The notes: generated by a model not told the origin, from the sequence alone. DNA of 64,000 bases from CAVRUD01 sp963724285 (GCA_963724285.1 CAVRUD010000032.1:124001-188000); one strand, 5' to 3'. Shown: positions 1 through 9,035, counted from the stretch's first letter. Translations and numbers: made by a program.

Positions 1-221
1 CCGACGAGCGCCGGCTCACCATCGGGGCCAACCAGGCATCGATCCGTCCGGGCCCCTCGCGAGACAGCGGTGAACCCAAAGGTTCGTTGGAAGCCGGTTC
101 GACCCACAAAGTCGACGGCTTCACCGACAAGGGGCAGGAGATCGACGGGGTCAGCCGGTGGTATCGCCTCGCCGGCAACGCCGGTTGGGTCCACGCCAGC
201 GGCTGGGCACTGGACGGGTAA
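1..221 (+). CDS. C-terminal end of an SH3-like (SH3b) domain protein, partial
   Basis: An open frame enters from the left edge (first full codon at 3) and ends at TAA 219-221, giving about 72 residues. The visible part contains SIRPGPS, a middle stretch with KVDGF, and the ending WYRLAGNAGWVHASGW. This is the usual pattern of a bacterial SH3 domain (R-x-G-P start, W-x-x-V ending). Such domains bind cell-wall or other extracellular ligands and often close secreted hydrolases or lipoproteins. The N-terminal part lies outside the window, so the full function is unknown. It is on the same strand as the operon that follows, but a repeat and about 170 bp separate them, so membership of that operon is not indicated. 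Confidence 0.6.
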   Translation, partial: DERRLTIGANQASIRPGPSRDSGEPKGSLEAGSTHKVDGFTDKGQEIDGVSRWYRLAGNAGWVHASGWALDG

Positions 222-248
222 GGGCGGGCCGCGTCGCGGTGCCTTCCG

Positions 249-316
249 GTAGGGGCAGGGCTTGCCCTGCCCAGTTCCGCGAGTGCGTGGCCGGGCAGGG
301 CAAGCCCTGCCCCTAC
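249..316. repeat. Inverted repeat, GTAGGGGC family, copy 1
   Basis: The arm at 250-272 (starts TAGGGGCAGGG) and the arm at 293-315 are perfect reverse complements over 23 bp with a 20-bp spacer. Each arm is itself a partial palindrome (AGGGC..GCCCT). The same outer motif (GTAGGGG..CCCCTAC) occurs at 33522-33663, 46454-46587 and 58485-58603 with different inner sequence. It lies between the SH3-like gene and the hydrolase gene and could act as a terminator-like hairpin, but there is no U-tract. Confidence 0.75.
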
Positions 317-390
317 AAGCCGAATGCGCCAGCGAACGGCGATTGATACGTACCCAGACCCCGCCGGTCTCGGAGGGAAGGAGCTTCCCC

Positions 391-1698
391 ATGCCATTTC
401 AGACGGTCTCCGGGCAGGAATATGCCCTGATCTCCTTTGACGAGGACGGCCACGAGCGGACCGACGATCCGGCCGGGAACGGCGGTCTGTTCAGCGACAT
501 CCTGCTGGACCGGGCCGGATCGGAACCGATCACCGACATCTTCTTCTTCAGCCACGGCTGGAAAGGCGATGTCCCCCGGGCCATCGAGCAATACGACGAG
601 TGGGTCACGGCCCAGGCCGCGCTCGCCGCCGACCTCGATGCGATGACGCAGCGGCGGCCAAACTTCCTGCCGCTGCGGATTGGGCTGCACTGGCCCAGCC
701 AACCCTGGGGAGAGGAGGATTTCGGCGGCAACGACTTCGCGCCGGGCCCTGGGGCGTCCGCCGAAGTCCTGGTCGAGCGATACCTGGAGATCCTGGGGGA
801 TGCACCCGGCATCCGGGCGGACCTCGAGACGATCGTGGCGGCCGCTCGGGACAACGCCGCCGCGACCGAACTGCCGCCGGAGGTCCGCGATGCCTATCTC
901 CATCTCGATGCCGCCCTCGATCTCGGGGCGGAGGGAGAGGGTGCCCCGCCGGACGCCGACCGGGAACCGTTCGATCCGGACGTCGCCTTTGTCAACGGCG
1001 AAGTTGAGGCGGCCAGTTTCGGTGGCGGGTTCTTCGGCGGAATCCTGGGCCCCCTACGCCAACTCTCGTTCTGGAAGATGAAGAAGCGCGCCCGCACGGT
1101 CGGCGAGGACGACATGCACCGCTTTCTCGCCGCCATCCAGGAGCGGACCTCCACCCTCCCGGCCCGGGTCCACCTGATGGGCCACAGCTTTGGGTGCATC
1201 GTCGTTTCGGCCATGATCGGGGGTAAGGATGGCGCCCAGACCCTGCCCCGGCCGGTCGACTCCGTGGTCCTGGTCCAGGGAGCCCTGTCACTCTGGTCGT
1301 ACTGCCTCAAGATCCCCCACCTCGACTCGACGCCGGGCTATTTCCACCGCCTGATCGCCGAGGGCAAGGTCAGTGGCCCGGTGGTGACAACCCGTTCCAA
1401 GCATGACAGCGCGGTCGGGCGGTTCTACCCGCTGGCAGCCCAGATCGGCCCGCAAGACTTCGTCCCTGGGCTGCCCAAGCACGGCGGGATCGGCGCCTGG
1501 GGCATCCAGGGGTTGGACAGCGGCGTCGTCGACCAGCCGATGCTACCGGCGACGGAAGCGTATGGGTTCGCCCCAAAGACCGTCTACAACCTCGAGAGCA
1601 GCGAGTTCATCCGCGACGGAGGCGGGCCGTCCGGCGCCCACAGCGACATCGCCGGCCCGGAAGTCGCCCACGCCATCTGGCAGGCGGCCCTGCCATAG
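391..1698 (+). CDS. Alpha/beta-hydrolase (lipase-like), first gene of CHAT/STAND operon
   Basis: 435 residues from ATG 391. This start is chosen because GGAAGGAG lies just upstream; the frame is open further back, but that stretch runs through a repeat. An early FFFSHGW segment resembles the oxyanion-loop strand of lipases. GHSFG at residues 264-268 is a classical nucleophile elbow (Ser266). Asp339 (in SKHDSAVG) and His417 (in GAHSDI) are placed to complete a catalytic triad. No signal peptide is seen, so it is probably cytosolic. The stop is 10 bp before the caspase-like gene, so the two are almost certainly co-transcribed. In this context it may be an effector (lipid or ester hydrolysis) controlled by the STAND NTPase downstream; that role is inference. 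The substrate is unknown. Confidence 0.8.
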   Translation: MPFQTVSGQEYALISFDEDGHERTDDPAGNGGLFSDILLDRAGSEPITDIFFFSHGWKGDVPRAIEQYDEWVTAQAALAADLDAMTQRRPNFLPLRIGLHWPSQPWGEEDFGGNDFAPGPGASAEVLVERYLEILGDAPGIRADLETIVAAARDNAAATELPPEVRDAYLHLDAALDLGAEGEGAPPDADREPFDPDVAFVNGEVEAASFGGGFFGGILGPLRQLSFWKMKKRARTVGEDDMHRFLAAIQERTSTLPARVHLMGHSFGCIVVSAMIGGKDGAQTLPRPVDSVVLVQGALSLWSYCLKIPHLDSTPGYFHRLIAEGKVSGPVVTTRSKHDSAVGRFYPLAAQIGPQDFVPGLPKHGGIGAWGIQGLDSGVVDQPMLPATEAYGFAPKTVYNLESSEFIRDGGGPSGAHSDIAGPEVAHAIWQAALP

Positions 1699-1708
1699 GA
1701 GAGGTCCC

Positions 1709-3139
1709 ATGCCAGACGAAGAGCAGCAGCCTATTCCAAACGGGATCGACGCCACCACGGGCCAGCCCCTGCCGGGAATCCTGGAGTCCGCCCTTGAGCA
1801 ACTGGCGGCGCAGAGCGAGCACCCGTCGGTGGCGGAGCAGGCCAGCCAGGAACGCGACTTCAACCAGCAACCCAACTTCGGCGCGATCGGCGATGTCGAC
1901 CCCAACGATCTCAGCCAGACCGGCTGGGGCATCATCTTGCCCGCCGATGCCGATGGCTCCGTCAAGGACGCGTTGAAGCAGTTGCTCGACCACCGCCAGG
2001 CTGAAGCGGGCTCGCTGTTCAAGGTCTTCGAAGGGGCAGACGGGTACCGACCGGATGACACAGCCCAGACGTGGATGACGCGGCACGGCGTCAGCATGAA
2101 CCCGGTCGATCCCTTCCTGGGGGTGCCGTACTACCTCGTGCTGGCCGGTTCGCCCCAGGAAATCCCGTTCGAGTTCCAGTACACCCTCGATATCTATTGG
2201 GGAACCGGGCGGCTGCACTTCGACTCGGCCGACGGCTACCGCCGGTATGCCGAGCGAGTCGTCGCCTACGAGACGATGGCGACCGTCCCGCAGCGACGCA
2301 GAGCGGCGATGTTCGCCACAGAGCACGAGTTCGATCGGGCGACTCAGCTGTTTGCCACCCAGGTCGCCAGACCGCTCGTCGCGTCGGATGGCCCGCACGG
2401 GTTGCTGGGCGGCAGGCAGGGCTTTAGCTGGGAATCGTTTATCGGGGAGCCGGCCACAAAGGAGACGCTGCGTACCCTGCTCCAAGGGAAAAGCGCCGCC
2501 GGCCCGCCCGCACTCCTGCTCACCGGCTCCCATGGGATGGCGATCCCGCCGGATGATGCCGGGTTCGCGGCCAACCAGGGCGCCCTGGTCTGCCAGGACT
2601 GGGGAGGATTCGGCGCGATCGAGCCGAACCACTGGTTCGCGGCCGGGGATCTGGCCCCCGACACCATGGTCCACGGCCTGATCCACTTCTTCTTCGCCTG
2701 CTACAGCGCCGGCTCGCCCCAGCTCGATACCTTCGACCGGTTCGGAGACAACCCGAAGAAGCGGGCGCCGAACGACACGCTCTCCCGTTTGCCGCAGTCG
2801 CTGCTGGAGCAGGGCGCCCTCGCGACCCTTGGCCACATCGACCGGGCCTGGTCCTATTCGTTCCAGACCCCCAAGGCCGTCCCTCAGCTCCAGGGGTTCC
2901 GCGACGTGATCGGGCGGCTCCTCCGGGGCGAACGGCTCGGGCAGGCGACCGATCAGTTCAACGTCCGCTGGGCGGCCCTCTCGACGGAGCTGGCCGAAGC
3001 GATCTCCGAGCGGAATTTCGATCCGGGCCTGGTCAAGCTGGCCAACCGCTGGGTGGCGCGAGATGATGCCCGCAACTACGTGATCCTCGGCGATCCCGCC
3101 GTCCGGCTCCGCGTCGACGCGATGGCGCCGGACGCTTGA
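1709..3139 (+). CDS. Caspase-like (clan CD, C25/CHAT-type) cysteine peptidase-like protein
   Basis: 476 residues from ATG 1709, preceded by AGGAGAGG. The C-terminal half has the two hallmarks of clan CD peptidases: a hydrophobic strand ending in TGSHGM (His275, Gly276) and a second ending in FFFACYSAGSP (Cys331). The spacing of about 55 residues fits gingipain, caspase and CHAT folds. The N-terminal 200 residues (including VPYYLVLAGSP and TLDIYWGTGRL) are not recognised and may be a regulatory domain. The gene sits 10 bp after the hydrolase and 27 bp before the CHAT-STAND gene. A proteolytic role in a conflict or signalling cascade is inferred from the dyad and context. The substrate is unknown, and a non-catalytic scaffold cannot be excluded. 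Confidence 0.75.
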   Translation: MPDEEQQPIPNGIDATTGQPLPGILESALEQLAAQSEHPSVAEQASQERDFNQQPNFGAIGDVDPNDLSQTGWGIILPADADGSVKDALKQLLDHRQAEAGSLFKVFEGADGYRPDDTAQTWMTRHGVSMNPVDPFLGVPYYLVLAGSPQEIPFEFQYTLDIYWGTGRLHFDSADGYRRYAERVVAYETMATVPQRRRAAMFATEHEFDRATQLFATQVARPLVASDGPHGLLGGRQGFSWESFIGEPATKETLRTLLQGKSAAGPPALLLTGSHGMAIPPDDAGFAANQGALVCQDWGGFGAIEPNHWFAAGDLAPDTMVHGLIHFFFACYSAGSPQLDTFDRFGDNPKKRAPNDTLSRLPQSLLEQGALATLGHIDRAWSYSFQTPKAVPQLQGFRDVIGRLLRGERLGQATDQFNVRWAALSTELAEAISERNFDPGLVKLANRWVARDDARNYVILGDPAVRLRVDAMAPDA

Positions 3140-3166
3140 GTTCTTAACCGCGCCCAGAGAGGCGAG

Positions 3167-5446
3167 ATGCACACCTTCGAGATCACAATCGAGGAAGGCA
3201 AGGGCGAGGCGAGCCGGGTCCTCATCGACCACGCCGCCGGCGGCTTTGCCGTGGCATCGCGGCTCGAATCCACCATCCTGCTGACGCCCGCTGATCGTGA
3301 AGCGCTGGCCCATGCGATCCGGCCCGACGACTACGGCACCATTCTGGGCAAAGCCCTCTTCACCGGCGAGGTCGCCAGCCGCTTTCGGGACGCGATCACC
3401 GCGGCGAATTCCGGCGCCGCGCCAGAGCCGCTGCGGGTGATGCTCTCCGTCAACGATCTCGCCCTGCAACACCTCCGCTGGGAGCGGCTTTGTGCCCCCT
3501 TCGGCCAGAACTGGCGCCACCTTGCCCTCAGTCAGGGCTCGCCGCTCTCGCTCACGATCTCCAGCGTGACCAACCGGCAGTATGCTCCCATCGCCCTGCA
3601 GGATCTGAGCGCCATCATCTTCGTCGCGAAACCGGACGGGGTAGCTCCGTTCGAGGTTGAGGACACCGTCACGGGCGTCTGCGGAGCGCTCGGGGAGAGC
3701 ATCCCCCACAAGGTGATCGCCTCGGGCAGGGACGGTACTCGTCCGACGCTCGATGAACTCGTTACCCACCTGACCGCCCACGCTCCGACTTTTCTCCATA
3801 TCGTCTGCCACGGCCAGATGCGTAACGGCCAGGTTGCCCTCTTCTTCGAGAAGGCAGACGGCTCCAAGGCGATCGTCACCGACGATCAGTTCCTGGAGGC
3901 GCTGGCGCGGCTCCGCCGGCCGCCCCACTTCACCTTTCTGTCCGCCTGCGAAAGCGCCGCCAGCGAAGAGGGCGAGGCATACAGCGGCCTCGGGCAGCGG
4001 CTGGTCCGCGAGTTCGGCATGCTGGCGGTCGTGGCGATGACCGACGTGGTCAGCGTCAAAACCGCCACCGAGCTCTCCAAAGCCTTCTACGCCCAGCTGC
4101 GCACGCACGGCGAGCTTGATCTGGCCCTGGTCGAGGCGACCGCCGGGCTGGCCAGGCAGCAGGATGTCCTGGTCCCCGTCCTGTTCAGCCGGTTGGACGG
4201 TCATCCGTTGTTCGACACCGCGGCCCAGCCCCTGAAGGAACTCTCCGGCAAGGCCATCGGCAGCGGACTGGACCGCCTCAGGTGCGAGCTCCAGCGCCGC
4301 GCTCCGGTCTTGCTGGACCAATTGGAGGTACAGGAGCAGATCCTCCGGCCGATTCTGGGCACGGACGCGGAGTCGCTGGCGGCGGGGGCAAAGCAGGACC
4401 GGTCGGACGCCCTCGACGTGATCAACGCCATGTCCCTGGAAGCGTTGGAGCTTTCGTTCGCGGCGTTGGCCCTCAAGCAGGACCCACCGGAGTACGACGA
4501 CCGGCAACCGTTCCGCGGTGACCAGCCCTTCCGCTACGAAGACCGCCACTTCTTTTCCGGGCGGGACGATCTGATCCAGAGGCTGGTGGGGCGCCTGGCA
4601 ACCGATCGCGTCCTGACGGTCATCGGGCCGTCGGGCAGCGGCAAGACGTCTGTAGTCCTGGCGGGGCTGATTCCCGCGCTGGAGAAGGTCGAGCCTGGTC
4701 TGCGCTGGGCCAGCTTTGTACCGGGCGCCACGCCCCAGGTCGGGCTCGACCTCGCCCTGTCCACCCTGCCCGATCAAAGCGGGGTGCTGATTATCGACCG
4801 GTTCGAGTCGTTGTTCCTGGGAGGCGCCCCCGCGGCGGAGCGCTCCGCGTTCATCACCCGGATCGTTGGGGAGATGCAGTCCCGCCGCGTGGTGCTCACC
4901 ATGCGTCCCGACTGCCTGGAATTGTGCCGGGAACACCCCGAGCTCTTGCACGCGATGGGCGGCCGCACGGTCGTCGTTCCGCCCCTGAACACCGATGCGC
5001 TCCGGGTGGTCATCGGGCACCAGGCGGCCGCCACGCGTCTCTCATTTGAGGCGGAACTCGCCGAAACGATCCTGAACGATGCCGCCGGCGCTGGCGAGCC
5101 GGGAGAGATGGCCCTGATCCAATCCGTCCTGCTGGAGCTCTGGAATCGGCGCCACGGCCGCAACCTGCGCACCTGCGAGTACGTCTCGCTCGGCAGGGTC
5201 CGCCGGATGATCGTGGACCGCGCCGACCGGCTGTTCCGGGAACTCACTCCCGAGGAGCAAGCGCAGGTCCAGGCGATATTCATACGCCTGACACACCTCC
5301 ACGATGACTCTGGCCCGGGGGAAGCGTCGCGGGACGACCGGCGGCGCGTGCCCCTGCCGGATCTGGTGCCGGTCGGGGGTGATCCGCTCGTGACGCGGGC
5401 GCTCGTGCACCGGCTCGCCGACGCCGGATTGGTGGTGGTCTCATGA
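3167..5446 (+). CDS. CHAT-domain STAND NTPase (winged-helix region cut short)
   Basis: 759 residues. A CHAT peptidase domain lies at about residues 170-340, with HIVCHGQ (His215) and LSACES (Cys261) forming the dyad. A STAND-type NTPase domain follows from about 460, with Walker A GPSGSGKTS (Lys493) and a Walker B-like LIIDRFESLF (Asp544), the form typical of the nSTAND group. The protein stops at residue 759 right after an ADAGLVVVS strand, where single-chain relatives continue into the rest of a winged-helix domain and a WD40 propeller. Those missing parts are encoded by the next gene, which overlaps by ATGA. The likely role is an NTP-dependent switch that frees the CHAT protease when the sensor half is engaged; this is inferred from family knowledge. 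Confidence 0.88.
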   Translation: MHTFEITIEEGKGEASRVLIDHAAGGFAVASRLESTILLTPADREALAHAIRPDDYGTILGKALFTGEVASRFRDAITAANSGAAPEPLRVMLSVNDLALQHLRWERLCAPFGQNWRHLALSQGSPLSLTISSVTNRQYAPIALQDLSAIIFVAKPDGVAPFEVEDTVTGVCGALGESIPHKVIASGRDGTRPTLDELVTHLTAHAPTFLHIVCHGQMRNGQVALFFEKADGSKAIVTDDQFLEALARLRRPPHFTFLSACESAASEEGEAYSGLGQRLVREFGMLAVVAMTDVVSVKTATELSKAFYAQLRTHGELDLALVEATAGLARQQDVLVPVLFSRLDGHPLFDTAAQPLKELSGKAIGSGLDRLRCELQRRAPVLLDQLEVQEQILRPILGTDAESLAAGAKQDRSDALDVINAMSLEALELSFAALALKQDPPEYDDRQPFRGDQPFRYEDRHFFSGRDDLIQRLVGRLATDRVLTVIGPSGSGKTSVVLAGLIPALEKVEPGLRWASFVPGATPQVGLDLALSTLPDQSGVLIIDRFESLFLGGAPAAERSAFITRIVGEMQSRRVVLTMRPDCLELCREHPELLHAMGGRTVVVPPLNTDALRVVIGHQAAATRLSFEAELAETILNDAAGAGEPGEMALIQSVLLELWNRRHGRNLRTCEYVSLGRVRRMIVDRADRLFRELTPEEQAQVQAIFIRLTHLHDDSGPGEASRDDRRRVPLPDLVPVGGDPLVTRALVHRLADAGLVVVS

Positions 5447-8400
5447 GCCCGCTCCCACCGTCCCAGAACGGCGCCGAGGTTGCGCCCGCACCGCCGGCCC
5501 GGCCCGCTGCTCCGGAGGCGGCCGGGGTCGAGGTGGCCCACCTGGATCTCATCCGCCGCTGGCCCCAGGTGCAGGGATGGCTCACAGCGAACCGCGTTGC
5601 CCTCCTGCTCCGCCAGGAGGTTGCCGACGACGCCAATGACTGGTTCGCCGCCGGCGCGGACCCCTTGAAGGACGAACTCCTCCGCCATGGCGCCTCCCGC
5701 CTGGAACTCGCCGAGACGCTGCCGCAGGCACTGAAGCAGGATTTCAACACCCGCGAGCGCCAATATCTCGACGCCTGTCGTGACCGCCTGAAACGCGACG
5801 CGGCCAGGGAAGAGCGCCAGCGGCGGCGCGAACTGGATATCAGAACACGCTGGCTCAAATTTGTCGGGGTGCTTGCCGCGTTGGCCACGATCTTTGCCCT
5901 GGTCTCCTCGATCCTCTACGTCGAGCAGCAACGCCAGGCCAAGGTCAATCTGGCCCAGGCGCTCGCGGCGCGGGCGCTGTCGGAAGACGCACGCGGCCAG
6001 GATGAGCGGGCGACGCTCCTGGCCCTGCAGGCGTACGACTACGACGAAGGCGGCGAGATCCGTGGTCAGGTCGGCACTGCCCTGAACGCGACGGCGGGCA
6101 CACCCTTCTACAGCTCGGTCGTCGGCACCCAGAAATCATGGGTCAGCAGTCTGGCGTTCAGCCCGGACGGGACCTGGCTGGCCTCCGCGAGTTCGGACCA
6201 TTCGATCGGCCTGCTGAACGTGTCTGACCCGGCATCGGGACAGATCATCCGTACCGACCACGCCGCCCCAGTGAATTCGATCGCCTTTCACCCGGAACCC
6301 CGCCGGGACCTCTTCGCCTCCGGCAGCGAGGATGGGACGGTCCGCCTGTGGCAGGCGAGCACGGGCAACCAGGTCGAGCCACCCCTGCTCAGTCCGGGCG
6401 GGGAGGTACGGTCGATCGCGTTCGACGGCGGCGAAATCCTCGCTGCTGGAACCTGCGGGACCAGGGACGGGCTCCCGCCAGACGGCGACAAAAAGGCCGA
6501 CAAGTGCTACGGGGAGGAGGCAGTCGTCCGTCTCTGGTCGCTCGATGCGCTGGACGAACCACTTCGGGATCTCAAGGTACGCGCGAACCTGGTTTGCGCC
6601 GTTGCGTTCAGCCTCGATACCCGTTGGTTGGCAGTTGGTGGCTGCGGCCAGGGCGGCGTTCAGCCCAACGGGTGCGCAACGGGATCCGGCCCGGTCCTCC
6701 TCTATGATATGCGGGATCTGAGCGCGGCTCCGACATGTCTCAACGGCCACCAGGGAGATATCCGGGCGTTGGCGTTTTCACCCGACGGCAAGGTGCTTGC
6801 CTCAGGAGGCGCGGATGCGGACGTGCGCCTGTGGAACGTCGCCTCTCCGGCAACCGGAGCGCGGGTGCTACGCGGCCACGACGAAGGAATCCGCAGCCTG
6901 GCCTTCAGCCGGGCGGGGCATGTACTCGCCTCTGGTTCCGAGGACGGCTCGATTGGCCTGTGGATTGCGGCCGAGGCAGACCTCAATGGCCCGGCCTGCT
7001 CGGCGATCACGCCTATCCCCGACCAGACGGGGTGCGCCGGCCTCTGGATCGCGTCCAAGCGAGCGGCCGTGGTCACGATTCTGGGGAGGACAACCGAGTG
7101 GGTGCGGGGCGTTGCCTTTAGCGGTGGACCAGGGGCGTTCTTCGCATCGACCCACGCCGGTGGCACCATCCGGCTCTGGAACCTCGGTCAGACCGGGAGC
7201 GCCCCGGACTTCCTTTTCGGCCACGCCAGCTATGTCCGATCGCTGGACTTCTCTCCAACCGGCACCGCGCCGCACCTGGCGTCCACCGCCGAAGACGGCA
7301 CCTTGCGCCTCTGGACGCTCGAATCGTCTGGGGCCAGGCAGCAACGCGTCGAGGTCGTCCCCGGCAACACAGATCTCAAGGTCAACTCCGTCTCGTTCAA
7401 CTGCGACGGAACGCACCTCGCCACGGGGAGCGAGGACGGGATCGTCCGGCTCTGGGATCCATCCGCCGAGTCCCCCACGCCCGTTCAGTTGGAGGACTAC
7501 CGGGACGGAGCGGTCCTCGTCGCCTTCAGCCCGACTAAGAACCTGCTCGTCACCGGCACCCCGGCGGCCACTGTCCAACTCTGGAATCCCGATACCGGCG
7601 CGCCAATCGGCAACCGCCTCCTGGGCCCAACCGGACCGGTGACGGCCATCGCCTTCAGCCAGGATGGCGGCACGCTCGCGGTCGCCTACGGCCTTAACGC
7701 CCGCGAGTCACAGGCATCGATCCGGCTGTGGGACCTGCGCGGCTGGCACGCGGGAGGGTGCGGAACGGCGGCTCCGATCGACGACCCAGGCGCAGAACCG
7801 CCTCCCACCGTGCCGCCGCCACCTGTCCTCGCGTCCTACGCCACTATCAGCACGGTGACATCGCTGTCGATCCACCCCGATGGCACCGTGCTGGCGGCCG
7901 GTGATACCGAGGGCGCCACCCACCTTTGGGACCTGGAGTCGGGCCTGGAGGAGCCTGATTCACCACTGGCGGGACACGACGCCGACGTGCGCGCCGTCGA
8001 GTTCAGCCCGGATGGGACGATGCTCGCCACGGGCAGCGACGATCAGACCGTCCAAATCTGGGACACCGAGCACTGGGACGAAGCGCCGGTCCAGATCATG
8101 GGCATTGGAGAATGGGTCCGCACCATCTCCTTTAGCCCCGACAGCGAAACGCTAGCCGTGGCCAGCGATCTCGGCGCCATCCGCCTGATCGTTCCCCGCA
8201 CGGAGACCATGGCCGAACAGGCCTGCAAGCGCGTGACACGCAACCTGACCCCAGACGAATGGCTCCAGTTCATCGGCGAGGACAGGTTGTCGCCATTCGA
8301 GTGGCTGTTTCTGGAGGATTTCACGGAGTACCGGGAGATCTGCCCGGGAAAGCCAATCGCCCCATTGGCGCCAACCGGTGATCCTAGCGCGACGGCCAGG

Positions 8401-8478
8401 ATCGGGGGCATCGCCCGCTGGGAGCCACCGGTGCAGCGCTCCAGCCGGGCACCGCCGACGTTGAAACCAACGGGCTAG
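5443..8478 (+). CDS. Membrane-anchored WD40 protein, sensor half of the split STAND
   Basis: 1011 residues. The ATG overlaps the stop of the CHAT-STAND gene (ATGA), implying translational coupling. After a Pro/Ala-rich start, residues about 30-130 (VEVAHLDLIRRWP onward) match the region that in single-chain relatives directly follows the STAND NTPase. One transmembrane helix lies at about 137-163, preceded by an Arg-rich stretch, so the N-terminus should be inside. I count 14 WD40-type repeats (for example FSPDGKVLASGG..VRLWNV), enough for two seven-bladed propellers, which would then lie outside. Several propeller insertions carry cysteine pairs, fitting an oxidising outer location. Likely role: the ligand-sensing part of the complex. 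Localisation is inference. Confidence 0.88.
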   Translation: MSPLPPSQNGAEVAPAPPARPAAPEAAGVEVAHLDLIRRWPQVQGWLTANRVALLLRQEVADDANDWFAAGADPLKDELLRHGASRLELAETLPQALKQDFNTRERQYLDACRDRLKRDAAREERQRRRELDIRTRWLKFVGVLAALATIFALVSSILYVEQQRQAKVNLAQALAARALSEDARGQDERATLLALQAYDYDEGGEIRGQVGTALNATAGTPFYSSVVGTQKSWVSSLAFSPDGTWLASASSDHSIGLLNVSDPASGQIIRTDHAAPVNSIAFHPEPRRDLFASGSEDGTVRLWQASTGNQVEPPLLSPGGEVRSIAFDGGEILAAGTCGTRDGLPPDGDKKADKCYGEEAVVRLWSLDALDEPLRDLKVRANLVCAVAFSLDTRWLAVGGCGQGGVQPNGCATGSGPVLLYDMRDLSAAPTCLNGHQGDIRALAFSPDGKVLASGGADADVRLWNVASPATGARVLRGHDEGIRSLAFSRAGHVLASGSEDGSIGLWIAAEADLNGPACSAITPIPDQTGCAGLWIASKRAAVVTILGRTTEWVRGVAFSGGPGAFFASTHAGGTIRLWNLGQTGSAPDFLFGHASYVRSLDFSPTGTAPHLASTAEDGTLRLWTLESSGARQQRVEVVPGNTDLKVNSVSFNCDGTHLATGSEDGIVRLWDPSAESPTPVQLEDYRDGAVLVAFSPTKNLLVTGTPAATVQLWNPDTGAPIGNRLLGPTGPVTAIAFSQDGGTLAVAYGLNARESQASIRLWDLRGWHAGGCGTAAPIDDPGAEPPPTVPPPPVLASYATISTVTSLSIHPDGTVLAAGDTEGATHLWDLESGLEEPDSPLAGHDADVRAVEFSPDGTMLATGSDDQTVQIWDTEHWDEAPVQIMGIGEWVRTISFSPDSETLAVASDLGAIRLIVPRTETMAEQACKRVTRNLTPDEWLQFIGEDRLSPFEWLFLEDFTEYREICPGKPIAPLAPTGDPSATARIGGIARWEPPVQRSSRAPPTLKPTG

Positions 8479-8534
8479 CGGCGCAGATAGGCGACTTGAG
8501 CGTTGCACGAATAGGTTGGTGCCGTGTTGGCGTC

Positions 8535-8821
8535 GCCCGGGGCACAAGGGGGCGGCCACCGGCCCGCACGCCGTGTTGGCTGCGCCCGGGGCTAAAGACC
8601 CCGGGCTGAATCTGATAACCCCCCTGAAGGGGGCTGGAACGCCGGGGCTTGGAACGTCGTATCTCTCCGCTGGTCGAGACGGGTGGCAGCCGGCTTCAGC
8701 CGGGTTATCGGGGCCAGCCCGGGGTCTTTAGCCCCGGGCGCAGCCAACACTGCACCCCGCATCGGCCCCGGGCGTCGCCAACACGGCGTGCGGGCCGGTG
8801 GCCGCCCCTTGTGCCCCGGGC
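8535..8821. repeat. Nested inverted repeat of about 287 bp (CCCGGGG family)
   Basis: Outer arms 8535-8580 and 8777-8821 are reverse complements over about 45 bp with one single-base indel (GGGGG against CCCC). Inside sit a second inverted pair around 8583-8608 and 8724-8749 (CCCGGGGCTAAAGACCCCGGG and its complement) and smaller hairpins (CCCCCTGAAGGGGG; GCCGGCTTCAGCCGG). A close relative of the inner part lies at 26733-27019. No coding potential is apparent. It fills the gap after the WD40 gene. Confidence 0.75.
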
Positions 8822-8880
8822 AACGTGGAATCTGCGCCAAGGGTTCCGCACCGCGCTAGCCAGGCATTGGGACGCCCCGG

Positions 8881-9035
8881 AAAGGCCCCCTAACCCCGGC
8901 CCCCTTCCCCCCGCTGCGCTACGGAGGGGAAGGGGAAGACAAAACAGCCCTCACCCCGGCCCTAAAGGGCCACCCCTCTCCCAAGATTGGGAGAGGGGGT
9001 TGGGGGGTGAGGGCTGTCCGGGGGTAGGGGGTGAG
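8881..9035. repeat. CCCCCTTCCCCC family repeat plus CCTCACCCC hairpin
   Basis: Two units. 8881-8935 carries CCCCTAACCCC, then CCCCCTTCCCCCCGCTGCG and TACGGAGGGG. It is a member of a family found again at 15946, 30443, 33447, 33699, 40510 and 52667. 8945-9035 is an inverted pair: CCTCACCCC..CTCTCCCAA on the left and TTGGGAGAGGGGGT..GGGGTGAGG on the right, related to 41731-41862. Nothing coding is seen between 8479 and 9051. Confidence 0.7.

Noticed and set aside
1607..5020. A 1137-codon open frame on the minus strand
   Set aside because: It lies opposite the caspase-like and CHAT-STAND genes, which have clear motifs. High GC content leaves antisense frames open; the predicted protein is low-complexity and has no recognisable domain.
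5430..5460. Programmed frameshift joining CHAT-STAND and WD40 genes
   Set aside because: No slippery heptamer is visible, and the ATGA overlap gives a simpler route by coupled re-initiation.
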